The notes under the pieces were generated by a model. That model was not told the origin of the DNA. It saw nothing but the letters and a program-made list of their open reading frames with translations, and made no database searches. The translations under genes and the position numbers were made by a program. A stretch of 64,000 nt of DNA. It comes from Flavobacterium zepuense. GTDB taxonomy: Bacteria > Bacteroidota > Bacteroidia > Flavobacteriales > Flavobacteriaceae. Below are positions 8,127 through 16,115 of this stretch, one piece after another. The stretch covers positions 62,001 through 126,000 of the forward strand of contig NZ_VJVZ01000011.1 in NCBI RefSeq assembly GCF_007097145.1, in the 5' to 3' direction. Within the stretch, counting starts at the first letter, position 1. Each line of letters starts with the position of its first letter.

Positions 8127-10262
8127 CTAACTAATAACCTCGCCATTATCAACACCATCGGCATCCGGGTTTAAGAAAACCAGTTTACCTTCCGGGTTTT
8201 GTGTCATAAGTATCATGCCCTGGCTTTCTACACCGCGCAGGTTGCGGGGTGCAAGGTTAACCAATACGGTAACGCGTTTGCCCACAATTTCTTCGGGGGT
8301 AAAGCTCTCGGCAATACCGCTCACAATGGTGCGCACATCAATACCGGTATCAACTTTAAGTACTAAAAGCTTGTTAGCTTTCGGCATTTTAGAAGCTTCT
8401 AAAATAGTACCTGTACGAATATCCATTTTAGAGAAATCCTCATACGTTATTAAGTTCTTTTGTGCTTCTACAGTTTTGTTATCGGCCTTATTGGCCAGTT
8501 TAGTAGCTTCCAATTTTTCTACCTGTTTAATTATTTCTTCGTCTTCTATCTTAGCAAAAAGCAGTTCGGCATGGCCTATATGGTGGTTAGCTGCTATAAG
8601 GTCAGATTTCAGCGTAATATCGTTCCAGCCTAATTTGCGTTTACTGTCGCGTGCATCGTTATAGCTTAATGTTTCATCCACAACGCCCAATACAGCAACC
8701 GGTTCCGGCACTTCATCCATCTTGAGCATGCCTTTAAGTTTGGCCGCTGTAAAAGGCAGGAACGGTTCAGATAATACCGCCAGTGCCGCAGCAATTTGCA
8801 ATGCCACATACATTTGGGTTTTAACCCTCTCCGGATTGTCTTTTATAACCTTCCACGGCTCTTCATCAGCAAGGTATTTATTACCAAGGCGGGCAAGGTT
8901 CATAAGCTCTACAAGAGCCTCCCTAAAGCGGTAGCGCTCTATAGAGCTTGCAATAACAGCAGGGTAGGCGCGCATTTCGGTAAGGGTAGCCTCATCAATA
9001 TCGCTAAACTCATTAGGCTGGGGTACTACACCTTCGTAATATTTATTGGTAAGCACCACAACACGGTTAATAAAGTTGCCAAAAATGGCAACCAGTTCGT
9101 TATTGTTGCGTGCCTGGAAATCTTTCCAAGTAAAATCGTTGTCCTTAGTTTCGGGGGCATTGCTGGTAAGCGCATAACGCAATACATCCTGCTGGCCGGG
9201 GAAATCTAACAGGTACTCGTGCAGCCAGACCGCCCAGTTTTTAGACGTAGACAGTTTGTTGCCCTCCAGGTTAAGGAACTCGTTTGCCGGAACGTTATCG
9301 GGCATAATGTAGCTGCCTTCAGCCTTAAGCATGGCGGGGAATATAATACAATGGAACACAATATTGTCTTTACCAATAAAGTGTACCAGTTTAGTGTCTT
9401 CGCTTTTCCAGTATGGCTCCCAGTCTTTACCCTCGCGGGCAGCCCACTCTTTGGTAGACGATATATACCCAATAGGCGCATCAAACCAAACGTAAAGCAC
9501 TTTACCCTCGGCACCTTCTACAGGTACGGGTATACCCCAGTCAAGGTCGCGGGTAACGGCGCGGGGTTTAAGCCCGTCATCCAGCCACGATTTAACCTGG
9601 CCGAAAACGTTAGGCTTCCAATCGTTTTTATGGCCTTCCAAGATCCATTCCCTAAGGAAAGTATCGTACTGGTCTAAAGGTAAAAACCAGTGTTTTGTAG
9701 ACCTTAATATGGGCGTAGTGCCTGTAATAGTACTTTTAGGATTAATCAGGTCGGTAGCGTTAAGCGATGACCCACAGCGCTCGCACTGGTCGCCATACGC
9801 TTCTTCGTTACCGCATTTAGGGCAGGTACCAATAACAAAACGGTCGGCCAGGAACTGGTCGGCTTTTTCATCATACAGCTGCTCTGTAACCTCCTCTATA
9901 AATTGGCCTGCATCATATAATTTCTTAAAAAATTCTGATGCCGTATCATGATGTACTTTAGCCGATGTACGCGAATAGTTATCGAAAGAAATACCAAAAT
10001 CTTCAAAGCTTTGCTTAATAATAGCGTGGTATTTATCTATAACGTGCTGGGGTGTAATGCCTTCTTTTTTGGCTTTCATAGATATAGCAACGCCGTGCTC
10101 GTCGCTTCCGCAGATGAACGCTACATCGCGGCCTTGAAGCCTAAGGTAGCGTGAGTAAATATCTCCGGGAACATAAACACCGGCAAGATGGCCTATGTGT
10201 ATGGGGCCGTTAGTATAAGGCAATGCAGCAGTAACAGTATATCTTTTTGGATCTTGTAACAT
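8127..10262 (-). CDS. metG: Methionyl-tRNA synthetase
   Basis: This 711-residue cytoplasmic enzyme charges tRNA-Met. The class I signature HIGH is at residues 22-25 (PIHIGHLAG). The four-Cys zinc knuckle reads CPKCG...CERCG near residues 144-162, and the KMSKS loop appears as KLSTS. The anticodon-binding alpha-helical domain follows. A C-terminal EMAP/Trbp111-like tRNA-binding domain (about 600-711, MDIRTGTILEA...) completes the long, dimeric form of MetG. The gene is monocistronic, with a -7 box at 10285-10292 and a terminator downstream. Confidence 0.98.
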   Translation of the reverse strand: MLQDPKRYTVTAALPYTNGPIHIGHLAGVYVPGDIYSRYLRLQGRDVAFICGSDEHGVAISMKAKKEGITPQHVIDKYHAIIKQSFEDFGISFDNYSRTSAKVHHDTASEFFKKLYDAGQFIEEVTEQLYDEKADQFLADRFVIGTCPKCGNEEAYGDQCERCGSSLNATDLINPKSTITGTTPILRSTKHWFLPLDQYDTFLREWILEGHKNDWKPNVFGQVKSWLDDGLKPRAVTRDLDWGIPVPVEGAEGKVLYVWFDAPIGYISSTKEWAAREGKDWEPYWKSEDTKLVHFIGKDNIVFHCIIFPAMLKAEGSYIMPDNVPANEFLNLEGNKLSTSKNWAVWLHEYLLDFPGQQDVLRYALTSNAPETKDNDFTWKDFQARNNNELVAIFGNFINRVVVLTNKYYEGVVPQPNEFSDIDEATLTEMRAYPAVIASSIERYRFREALVELMNLARLGNKYLADEEPWKVIKDNPERVKTQMYVALQIAAALAVLSEPFLPFTAAKLKGMLKMDEVPEPVAVLGVVDETLSYNDARDSKRKLGWNDITLKSDLIAANHHIGHAELLFAKIEDEEIIKQVEKLEATKLANKADNKTVEAQKNLITYEDFSKMDIRTGTILEASKMPKANKLLVLKVDTGIDVRTIVSGIAESFTPEEIVGKRVTVLVNLAPRNLRGVESQGMILMTQNPEGKLVFLNPDADGVDNGEVIS

Positions 10263-10284
10263 CTTCTCTTTTTGGTTTTACCTG

Positions 10285-10292
10285 CAAAAATA
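10285..10292 (-). promoter_or_regulatory. -7 box for metG
   Basis: The minus strand reads TATTTTTG, matching TAnnTTTG, 22 bases upstream of the metG ATG. Confidence 0.6.
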
Positions 10293-10383
10293 CGAAATTA
10301 TTGCGTAAAGTGTGGTGTATTGATGTTGCTACGTATTACACAAATGTGCACCAATTTAATTTATGAGAATTTGCGTAATTCGC

Positions 10384-10401
10384 GGCAAAGCCTTCTTTGC
10401 C
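10384..10401. other. Perfect hairpin GGCAAAG-CCTT-CTTTGCC in the metG-kaiC gap
   Basis: A 7-bp perfect stem with a 4-base loop sits between the divergent metG and kaiC genes. It continues from GAATTTGCGTAATTCGCGGC, a phrase like the CATCCGTGT-type intergenic repeats elsewhere in the window. It is not followed by a T run, so a terminator role is unlikely. Confidence 0.4.
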
Positions 10402-10476
10402 ATAAAAATTTTAAAAGGATTACAAAAACTATGTTTAAGTTGCGTTAAAACATAACAGCATCCATTTATTATTAAG

Positions 10477-10484
10477 TATTTTTG
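10477..10484 (+). promoter_or_regulatory. -7 box for the kai operon
   Basis: TATTTTTG matches TAnnTTTG and ends 23 bases before the GTG start of kaiC. No convincing TTG -33 element is seen at the expected distance. Confidence 0.5.
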
Positions 10485-10507
10485 ACCCTATTTAAATGAG
10501 ATGAAAC

Positions 10508-12208
10508 GTGCAAGAGACCTCTAAAACACACAATATCCCCAACAATTTTATATTTCCTAAAGCACCTACAGGCGTAGAAGGGCTGGATGAAATTACCGAA
10601 GGTGGTTTTCCTAAAGGGCGCCCCACGCTTATTTGTGGTGGCCCGGGGTGCGGTAAGACGCTGCTATCTATGCAGTTTTTAATAAAAGGCATTACCGACT
10701 TTAATGAACCGGGCGTGTTTATGTCGTTTGAAGAACCAACGGCAGATCTTTCACTAAACGTTAAGTCGCTTGGTTTTGATCTTGAACAGCTTAAAGCCGA
10801 TAAAAAACTGGTGATAGACCACGTGCGTGTAGAACGATCTGAGATTGAGGAAGCCGGTGAGTACGACCTCGATGGGCTTTTTATTCGATTAGGCTATGCA
10901 ATTGATACAGTTAAAGCTACAAGAGTTGTGTTAGATACGCTCGAAGCATTATTTTCCGGTCTTGATAACCAGGCTATACTGCGTGCTGAGCTGCGCAGGC
11001 TTTTTCATTGGCTTAAAGAAAAAGGGGTTACGGCGGTTATTACCGGAGAACGTGGCGAAACTACCCTTACCCGCCAGGGCCTGGAAGAGTACGTGTCTGA
11101 CTGTGTTATATTATTAGACCACCGTGTTATAGAACAGGTTAGTACCCGAAGGCTGCGTATTGTGAAATACAGGGGTTCTACCCACGGCACTAACGAGTAC
11201 CCGTTTCTTATAGATGAAGATGGTATTTCTGTATTGCCTATAACATCCCTAAAGTTGGATAATGAGGTATCATCTGATATTGTCTCAACCGGCGTTCCCG
11301 GCCTTGATGAAATGTTTGACAGGGGCGGTTTTTACCGTGGCAGCAACATACTGGTAAGCGGTACCGCAGGTACTGCTAAAACTACTATTGCCTGTTATTT
11401 TGCCGATGAGCAATGTAAAAAAGGAGAAAAAACCATCTACTTTGCTTTTGAAGAATCGCCACACCAGCTGGTGCGCAACATGAAATCTATAGGTATTGAT
11501 TTACAAAAACATATAAATGATGGCTGTTTGATAATACATTCATCCCGCCCATCGTTAAACGGGCTGGAGCTGCATTTGCTAACACTTCGTAAACTTATAA
11601 AAGAGTTTAAGCCTACAACTATAGTTATAGACCCTATAAGCAACCTTATAAGTGTGGGCAGTGAGCACGAAGTGCGCTCTATGCTGGTGCGCCTTATAGA
11701 TATGCTTAAGTATAATAATATTACAGCACTGTTTACATCGTTAAACAAACAAACTGACAGCTTTAGGCCAGATCTTGCCGAAGAATCGGTATCGTCTTTA
11801 GTAGATACCTGGATTACCGTAAGGGACATGGAAGGTATGGGCGAGCGCAACCGCGGTATCTTTATTATAAAAGCACGAGGTATGGGCCACTCTAACCAGG
11901 TACGCGAATTTGTGATTACCAAAAAAGGTATAGAATTGCTGGATATAGAATTGGGGCCACAGGGTATTTTAACAGGTGCTGCAAGGCAGTCTAACGAGAT
12001 GAACAAAAAATTATCTGAAATTAAGCTGCAAAGCGAACTCGACCGCAAGGATCGCGAAATTGCCCGTAAGCGCAAGGTGCTTGAGGCTAATATAGAGGCG
12101 CTTAAAAATGAATTTGAATCGGTTGAGGAAGAACTCAGCCTTTTAAAAGCAACCGAGGCCATGCAGGAGCAGGCAGCTTTAAACAAAAAGCAACAGGATG
12201 ATAAATAG
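10508..12208 (+). CDS. kaiC: KaiC-family double-RecA ATPase with C-terminal coiled coil
   Basis: This 566-residue protein has two RecA-like ATPase/kinase domains, as in the cyanobacterial clock protein KaiC. The first has Walker A GGPGCGKT (44-51) and catalytic E75-E76. The second has GTAGTAKT (285-292) and E315-E316. The segment matching the KaiC S431/T432 phosphosites reads ESVSSLVDTW, so S429/S430 are the predicted sites. From about residue 495 a charged, heptad-rich coiled coil of about 70 residues replaces the KaiA-binding tail. The start is GTG: an in-frame TGA at 10502 excludes anything further upstream. It overlaps the first kaiB gene by 11 bases. Confidence 0.93.
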   Translation: MQETSKTHNIPNNFIFPKAPTGVEGLDEITEGGFPKGRPTLICGGPGCGKTLLSMQFLIKGITDFNEPGVFMSFEEPTADLSLNVKSLGFDLEQLKADKKLVIDHVRVERSEIEEAGEYDLDGLFIRLGYAIDTVKATRVVLDTLEALFSGLDNQAILRAELRRLFHWLKEKGVTAVITGERGETTLTRQGLEEYVSDCVILLDHRVIEQVSTRRLRIVKYRGSTHGTNEYPFLIDEDGISVLPITSLKLDNEVSSDIVSTGVPGLDEMFDRGGFYRGSNILVSGTAGTAKTTIACYFADEQCKKGEKTIYFAFEESPHQLVRNMKSIGIDLQKHINDGCLIIHSSRPSLNGLELHLLTLRKLIKEFKPTTIVIDPISNLISVGSEHEVRSMLVRLIDMLKYNNITALFTSLNKQTDSFRPDLAEESVSSLVDTWITVRDMEGMGERNRGIFIIKARGMGHSNQVREFVITKKGIELLDIELGPQGILTGAARQSNEMNKKLSEIKLQSELDRKDREIARKRKVLEANIEALKNEFESVEEELSLLKATEAMQEQAALNKKQQDDK

Positions 12209-12521
12209 CGAAGAAACAGCGTTAACGCTAAACGAAAATGATGCTGCCGAATGGCAATTGCTACTGTATATAGCCGGGCAAACACCAAAGTCTATAAAGG
12301 CACTTAGCAACATTAAAAAATATGCAGAGGAGCACCTTAAGGGTAAATACAGCATAGAGATCATTGACTTGCTTAAAACCCCGCAATTGGCAGAGGGCGA
12401 CCAAATACTGGCCGTGCCCACACTTGTGCGACGGTTTCCTGAGCCTATACGTAAAATTATAGGCGACCTTTCTAACGAAGAAAGAGTCCTGGTAGGCCTT
12501 AACATAAGGCCCTTAAAATAA
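12198..12521 (+). CDS. kaiB: KaiB-like thioredoxin-fold protein 1
   Basis: This 107-residue protein of the KaiB fold family has LLLYIAGQTPKSIKAL, then YSIEIIDLLKTPQLAEGDQILAVPTL and a C-terminal IIGDLSNEERV. These are the conserved KaiB/SasA N-domain blocks, including the cis-Pro strand VPTL. KaiB binds the first ring of KaiC and switches fold in cyanobacteria; whether this one switches is unknown. About 18 extra residues precede the fold. It overlaps kaiC by 11 bases, and a second KaiB lies 6 bases downstream. Confidence 0.93.
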   Translation: MINSEETALTLNENDAAEWQLLLYIAGQTPKSIKALSNIKKYAEEHLKGKYSIEIIDLLKTPQLAEGDQILAVPTLVRRFPEPIRKIIGDLSNEERVLVGLNIRPLK

Positions 12522-12527
12522 TTATAA

Positions 12528-12827
12528 GTGCAAAATACCGACAATCATACTGATCTGGACGCGGAACATAAATTTTTACTTTTTGTTTCGGGCATGTCTG
12601 TAAAATCAGGCCACGCTATAGAAAACTTTCGCAAAATTTGCGAGGAGCACCTTGCCGGTAAATTTAATTTGGAGATTATAGACATTAGCCGCCATAAAGA
12701 GCAGGCTGTACACTACCAGATAATTGCCATACCCACACTTATCAGATTACAGCCCGGCCCGCAAAAAACTATTTTGGGCGACCTTTCTGACACCGCCAAA
12801 GTATTGCGTATCTTAGACCTCAATTAG
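12528..12827 (+). CDS. kaiB: KaiB-like thioredoxin-fold protein 2
   Basis: This 99-residue KaiB-family protein contains FLLFVSGMSVKSGHAIENF, NLEIIDISRHKEQAVHYQIIAIPTLIR and ILGDLSDTAKVL. It uses a GTG start 6 bases after the first kaiB stop. It differs from its neighbour in most positions outside the core blocks, so this is an old duplication or two specialised subunits. By analogy with SasA, one copy may bridge KaiC to the histidine kinase encoded just downstream, which lacks its own KaiB domain. Confidence 0.92.
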   Translation: MQNTDNHTDLDAEHKFLLFVSGMSVKSGHAIENFRKICEEHLAGKFNLEIIDISRHKEQAVHYQIIAIPTLIRLQPGPQKTILGDLSDTAKVLRILDLN

Positions 12828-12833
12828 TAAAAT

Positions 12834-14072
12834 TTGGAAAATAAGGACGCACATATTACCCAACTCCTGCAAGAAGTAGAGGCTTTAAAAGGCCAGCTTT
12901 ATGAGTCTAATAGCATTATAGATGCTATTAGGGACGGTGCTGTAGATGCACTTGTACTTAATAAAGAGGGTACTCCTCAAATATATACGCTGGAAAGCGC
13001 TGATTATACGTATCGTATTCTTATAGAAAAATTTGGCGAGGGTGCCCTGAGCATCACTACAGATGGCCTCATTTTATACTGCAATGATTATTTTTCTCAA
13101 CTGGCAAATATATCCAGCGAGAGTATTACAGGCTCCTACCTTAAATCTTATTTTGATGACCAGGAAATATTTGATGAGCTAATAAAAGATGTTGCTAATG
13201 GTGCCACCAAGCGTGAATTATTGCTTAATATACAGGGCAGGCAGTTTCCTGTAAACATATCGCTTACCAACTTAGCACCCACGGTAGAGGCTATTGGCGT
13301 TGTAATAACCGACCTGACCGAAAAAAAGCAGCACGAAGAAACCCTGCTTAAAAATCAGCAGGAGCTGGAACTTAAAGTTAACGAACTCCATGCTACAAAC
13401 ACCAGCCTGGAGCAGTTTATACATGTAATATCGCACGATCTTAAGGAGCCGTTACGAAAAATACTAATGTACATATCGCGTTTGGATGTTGCTGCCTATG
13501 CGCCCGAAAATAACCCGGTTGGGGTTATACGTTCTTCTGCTTTAAGGCTAAACTCCCTTGTAGATGATTTGGTTAAGTATGCTTTTAGCTCTGTTAAAGA
13601 CGATATGACTCCGATAGATCTTGACAAGGTGTTAAAAGAGGTTAAAGACGACCTGGAAATTATTATATCCGAAAACAATGCAACGGTTATTATTGAAGAG
13701 CTACCTGTTGTAACAGGTACTAAGGTACAAATGCGGCAGGTGTTTAGCAATCTTATATCTAATGCAATAAAATACAGCAAAAAAGATATTGCCCCGCAAA
13801 TTACCATTAGCTATGAGATTGCAAATGAATTAGATAAATTTTATTACAAAATAAATATTCAGGATAATGGTATAGGGATGGATAAAGCGCATCTTAATAA
13901 AATATTTACTATCTTTCAGCGGTTGCATACGCGTAACGAATATTCCGGCAACGGTATAGGGCTTGCCATTTGCAAAAAAATAATGGAAAACCATTCTGGC
14001 CGAATTGAAGTACAAAGCATACCGGGCAATGGCAGCGTTTTTAGCCTGTTTTTTCCCATCAATAATTTATAA
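12834..14072 (+). CDS. Cytoplasmic PAS-domain histidine kinase of the kai operon
   Basis: This 412-residue soluble kinase has no membrane segment. A short coiled coil (1-30) leads into a PAS domain (about 60-165, ending VVITDLTEKKQHEE) and a second coiled coil. The HisKA domain has H201 in HVISHDLKEPLRKI, and the HATPase domain shows NAIKYS, DNGIGMDKAHLNKIF and GNGIGLAICKKI. The start is TTG, 6 bases after the second kaiB. It ends in TAATG, sharing one base with the response regulator. It is the likely output kinase of the Kai module, a functional analogue of SasA. The PAS ligand is unknown. Confidence 0.92.
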   Translation: MENKDAHITQLLQEVEALKGQLYESNSIIDAIRDGAVDALVLNKEGTPQIYTLESADYTYRILIEKFGEGALSITTDGLILYCNDYFSQLANISSESITGSYLKSYFDDQEIFDELIKDVANGATKRELLLNIQGRQFPVNISLTNLAPTVEAIGVVITDLTEKKQHEETLLKNQQELELKVNELHATNTSLEQFIHVISHDLKEPLRKILMYISRLDVAAYAPENNPVGVIRSSALRLNSLVDDLVKYAFSSVKDDMTPIDLDKVLKEVKDDLEIIISENNATVIIEELPVVTGTKVQMRQVFSNLISNAIKYSKKDIAPQITISYEIANELDKFYYKINIQDNGIGMDKAHLNKIFTIFQRLHTRNEYSGNGIGLAICKKIMENHSGRIEVQSIPGNGSVFSLFFPINNL

Positions 14073-14476
14073 TGACAGAAGTAAAAACCTTACACATTGT
14101 TATTGCCGAAGATGATTTTGATGATGCCGATATTGTGCAGCAAAGTTTTGAAAGCAATGGCAATTTTACAAAAATAGAACTCGTTAAAAACGGGCAGGAA
14201 CTACTTAATTTGTTGCGAAGCTGTACCAGTTGCCCCGATGTTATTTTAACCGATATTAATATGCCCATTATGAGCGGCATAGAGGCGCTAAAAGAAATTT
14301 ATACCGATCCGGCACTTAAATTAATTCCCTGTTTTGTATACTCAACCAGCATTAATCCTACGTATGAGGCGCAATTTAAAGAGCTTGGCGTTAAGGGCTT
14401 TCTTATAAAACCCTACTCGTTTGAAGAGTTTGATAAGATCCCCAGCATAATTGTAGAGGTGTTAAGCGCCCTATAA
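14072..14476 (+). CDS. Single-domain response regulator (Rcp1-like) of the kai operon
   Basis: This 134-residue stand-alone receiver domain has the acidic pair in IAEDDFDD and phospho-acceptor D61 in LTDINMPIMSG; VYSTS and IKPYSF carry the conserved Ser/Thr and Lys. It resembles the Rcp1-type receivers that partner soluble kinases. With no DNA-binding domain, output must go through protein contacts or phosphotransfer. Its start overlaps the kinase stop by one base, and it is the last gene of the operon. Confidence 0.94.
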   Translation: MTEVKTLHIVIAEDDFDDADIVQQSFESNGNFTKIELVKNGQELLNLLRSCTSCPDVILTDINMPIMSGIEALKEIYTDPALKLIPCFVYSTSINPTYEAQFKELGVKGFLIKPYSFEEFDKIPSIIVEVLSAL

Positions 14477-14697
14477 CATCAACTCGTATAAGTTTATTTA
14501 TAAACCTACAAGGTTTTAAAAACCTTGCAGGTTAACATACTAAACGTTTCTTTAGGCTCCTACAAGGTCTTAAAGACCTTGTAGGTGTAACTTTAGCCAG
14601 CCAGAATATAACTAAGTTAATTTATAAATTTGTGCATTGCACGGCTAAACACATGCGCTAAATTTATTAGATTTGTTTATCAAGAAACCCGGATTAA
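14477..14697. repeat. Gap with twin ACCTACAAGGT palindromes
   Basis: Two related palindromes, 14503-14533 (AACCTACAAGGTTTT arm) and 14559-14585 (CCTACAAGGTCTT arm), lie 25 bases apart after the kai operon. Each could fold into a hairpin of 13-15 bp, and the first is followed by GTTAAC rather than a T run. TAGATTTG (14668-14675) is a -7 box for the next gene, and TAAATTTG (14625-14632) is an alternative one. Confidence 0.55.
14668..14675 (+). promoter_or_regulatory. -7 box for the LD-carboxypeptidase gene
   Basis: TAGATTTG matches TAnnTTTG, 22 bases before the ATG at 14698. Confidence 0.5.
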
Positions 14698-15678
14698 ATG
14701 CAAAGGACAACTACCGTTAAAAATATACTTTTCTTATTAATAGCTATACATTTTACAACCTTACTGCAAGCACAAAACATAATGAAAATTCCGCCGTACC
14801 TTACTAAAGGAGATACTGTTGGCATACTTGCCACCGCCCGTAAAATAGATAAAGAAACTATAGACCCTGCTATAAAACTCCTTAAAAGCTGGGGGCTAAA
14901 TGTAGTAGTTGGCAAAACTGTTGGGCTGGACAATAACCAGCTTGCCGGGCAGGACTGGCAGCGCGCTACCGATTTTCAGGAAATGCTGGATAATCCTGCC
15001 ATAAGCGCCATTTGGTGTGCTAAAGGTGGTTACGGTACCGTGCGCATGATAGACCGTATAGACTTTACAAAATTTAAAAAGAAGCCCAAGTGGTTTATAG
15101 GCTTTAGCGATGCCACCGTATTGCACAGCCACATAAACAATATGGATATTGCAACCCTGCACGGCATTATGGCCATTAGTGCTGCACATGCCACGCCCGA
15201 CGCTGTTGAGACATTCCGCAAATCGTTATTTGGCGAAAAACTGGCGTACAACATACCTGCACATAAGTTCAACAAGCCGGGCAAAGCCACCGGAGAACTC
15301 GTAGGGGGTAACCTCTCGGTACTTTACAGCATTGTAGGGTCACGGTCTGAAGTTGATTATAAAGGCAAGATACTATTTATTGAAGATCTGGACGAATACC
15401 TGTACCACATAGACCGTATGATGATGAACCTGGAGCGTAACGGTTACTTTAAAAATGTAAAGGGCATTATTATAGGCGGCATGACCAAGATGCGCGATAA
15501 TGATATTCCTTGGGGCCATGATGCGTTGGAGATTATTCAGGATATAACCAAAGAATACAACATACCCATTTGCTTTAACTTTCCGGCAGGGCATATACAG
15601 GATAACCGCGCCCTTATTTTTGGTAAAGAAATTACGCTTGATGTTACTGCCACAGGCACAAAAATTACTTTTGAGTAA
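14698..15678 (+). CDS. Exported S66 (LD-carboxypeptidase / MccF-like) peptidase
   Basis: This 326-residue serine peptidase of family S66 cleaves the L,D bond in muropeptides in its LdcA members. The predicted triad is S137 (GFSDAT), E229 (FIEDLDEYLYH) and H299 (FPAGHIQDN). The Gly-rich AKGGYGTVRM block is conserved. The first 26 residues look like a signal peptide (NILFLLIAIHFTTLLQAQ), although LdcA is usually cytoplasmic. A cytoplasmic start at ATG 14782 (MKIPPYLTKGD) would also give a full catalytic domain. The YraN gene overlaps its stop by one base. Confidence 0.88.
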   Translation: MQRTTTVKNILFLLIAIHFTTLLQAQNIMKIPPYLTKGDTVGILATARKIDKETIDPAIKLLKSWGLNVVVGKTVGLDNNQLAGQDWQRATDFQEMLDNPAISAIWCAKGGYGTVRMIDRIDFTKFKKKPKWFIGFSDATVLHSHINNMDIATLHGIMAISAAHATPDAVETFRKSLFGEKLAYNIPAHKFNKPGKATGELVGGNLSVLYSIVGSRSEVDYKGKILFIEDLDEYLYHIDRMMMNLERNGYFKNVKGIIIGGMTKMRDNDIPWGHDALEIIQDITKEYNIPICFNFPAGHIQDNRALIFGKEITLDVTATGTKITFE

Positions 15679-16037
15679 TGGCAGAACATAATGAGCTGGG
15701 TAAGGAGGGCGAAAAAAGGGCTGTAGAGTTTCTGCAAAAAGAAGGTTATACCATTTTGCAAACCAACTGGGTATACCTAAAGGCAGAGATAGATATTATT
15801 GCTCAAAAGGGCGATATACTGGCGGTAGTTGAGGTAAAAACAAGGTCGAGTATAGAGTTTGGGCTGCCGCAGGACTTTGTGAAGCCCAAAAAAATACAAC
15901 TGCTTGTAAAAGCAATTAATGAATACATTATACAAAACGATCTTGACGTAGAAACACGGTTTGATATAATTGCCGTTCATAAAAACAGGGATAAATACGA
16001 AATTGAGCATCTTATAGATGCTTTTTACCATTTTTAA
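15678..16037 (+). CDS. YraN/UPF0102 family endonuclease-like protein
   Basis: This 119-residue protein has the conserved opening LGKEGEKRAVEFLQKEGY and the PD-(D/E)XK-like core AEIDIIAQKGDILAVVEVK (D..ExK). A QDFVKPKKIQLL segment follows. The family is widespread and structurally nuclease-like, but its cellular role is not settled. It is translationally coupled to the LD-carboxypeptidase (TAATG overlap). Confidence 0.92.
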   Translation: MAEHNELGKEGEKRAVEFLQKEGYTILQTNWVYLKAEIDIIAQKGDILAVVEVKTRSSIEFGLPQDFVKPKKIQLLVKAINEYIIQNDLDVETRFDIIAVHKNRDKYEIEHLIDAFYHF

Positions 16038-16071
16038 ATTGTTAAATATTTAACAATTTGTTTTGTTTCCT

Positions 16072-16079
16072 TATATTTG
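16072..16079 (+). promoter_or_regulatory. -7 box for the ACT-like gene
   Basis: TATATTTG matches TAnnTTTG. It overlaps the upstream TTG candidate start and lies 36 bases before ATG 16116. That argues for the ATG as the real start. Confidence 0.55.
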
Positions 16080-16115
16080 TTGGCTAATCAACTACACACA
16101 CACAACCAATTAGCT

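Noticed and set aside
11437..12288. Long 283-residue antisense ORF across kaiC
   Set aside because: Ser/Leu-rich translation of the reverse strand of an unmistakable KaiC gene.
12198..12827. The two KaiB genes as thioredoxins
   Set aside because: They have the thioredoxin-like core but no CxxC; the conserved blocks are those of KaiB/SasA.
16077..16115. TTG start for the ACT-like protein
   Set aside because: The TTG is part of the -7 element TATATTTG; ATG 16116 is better.
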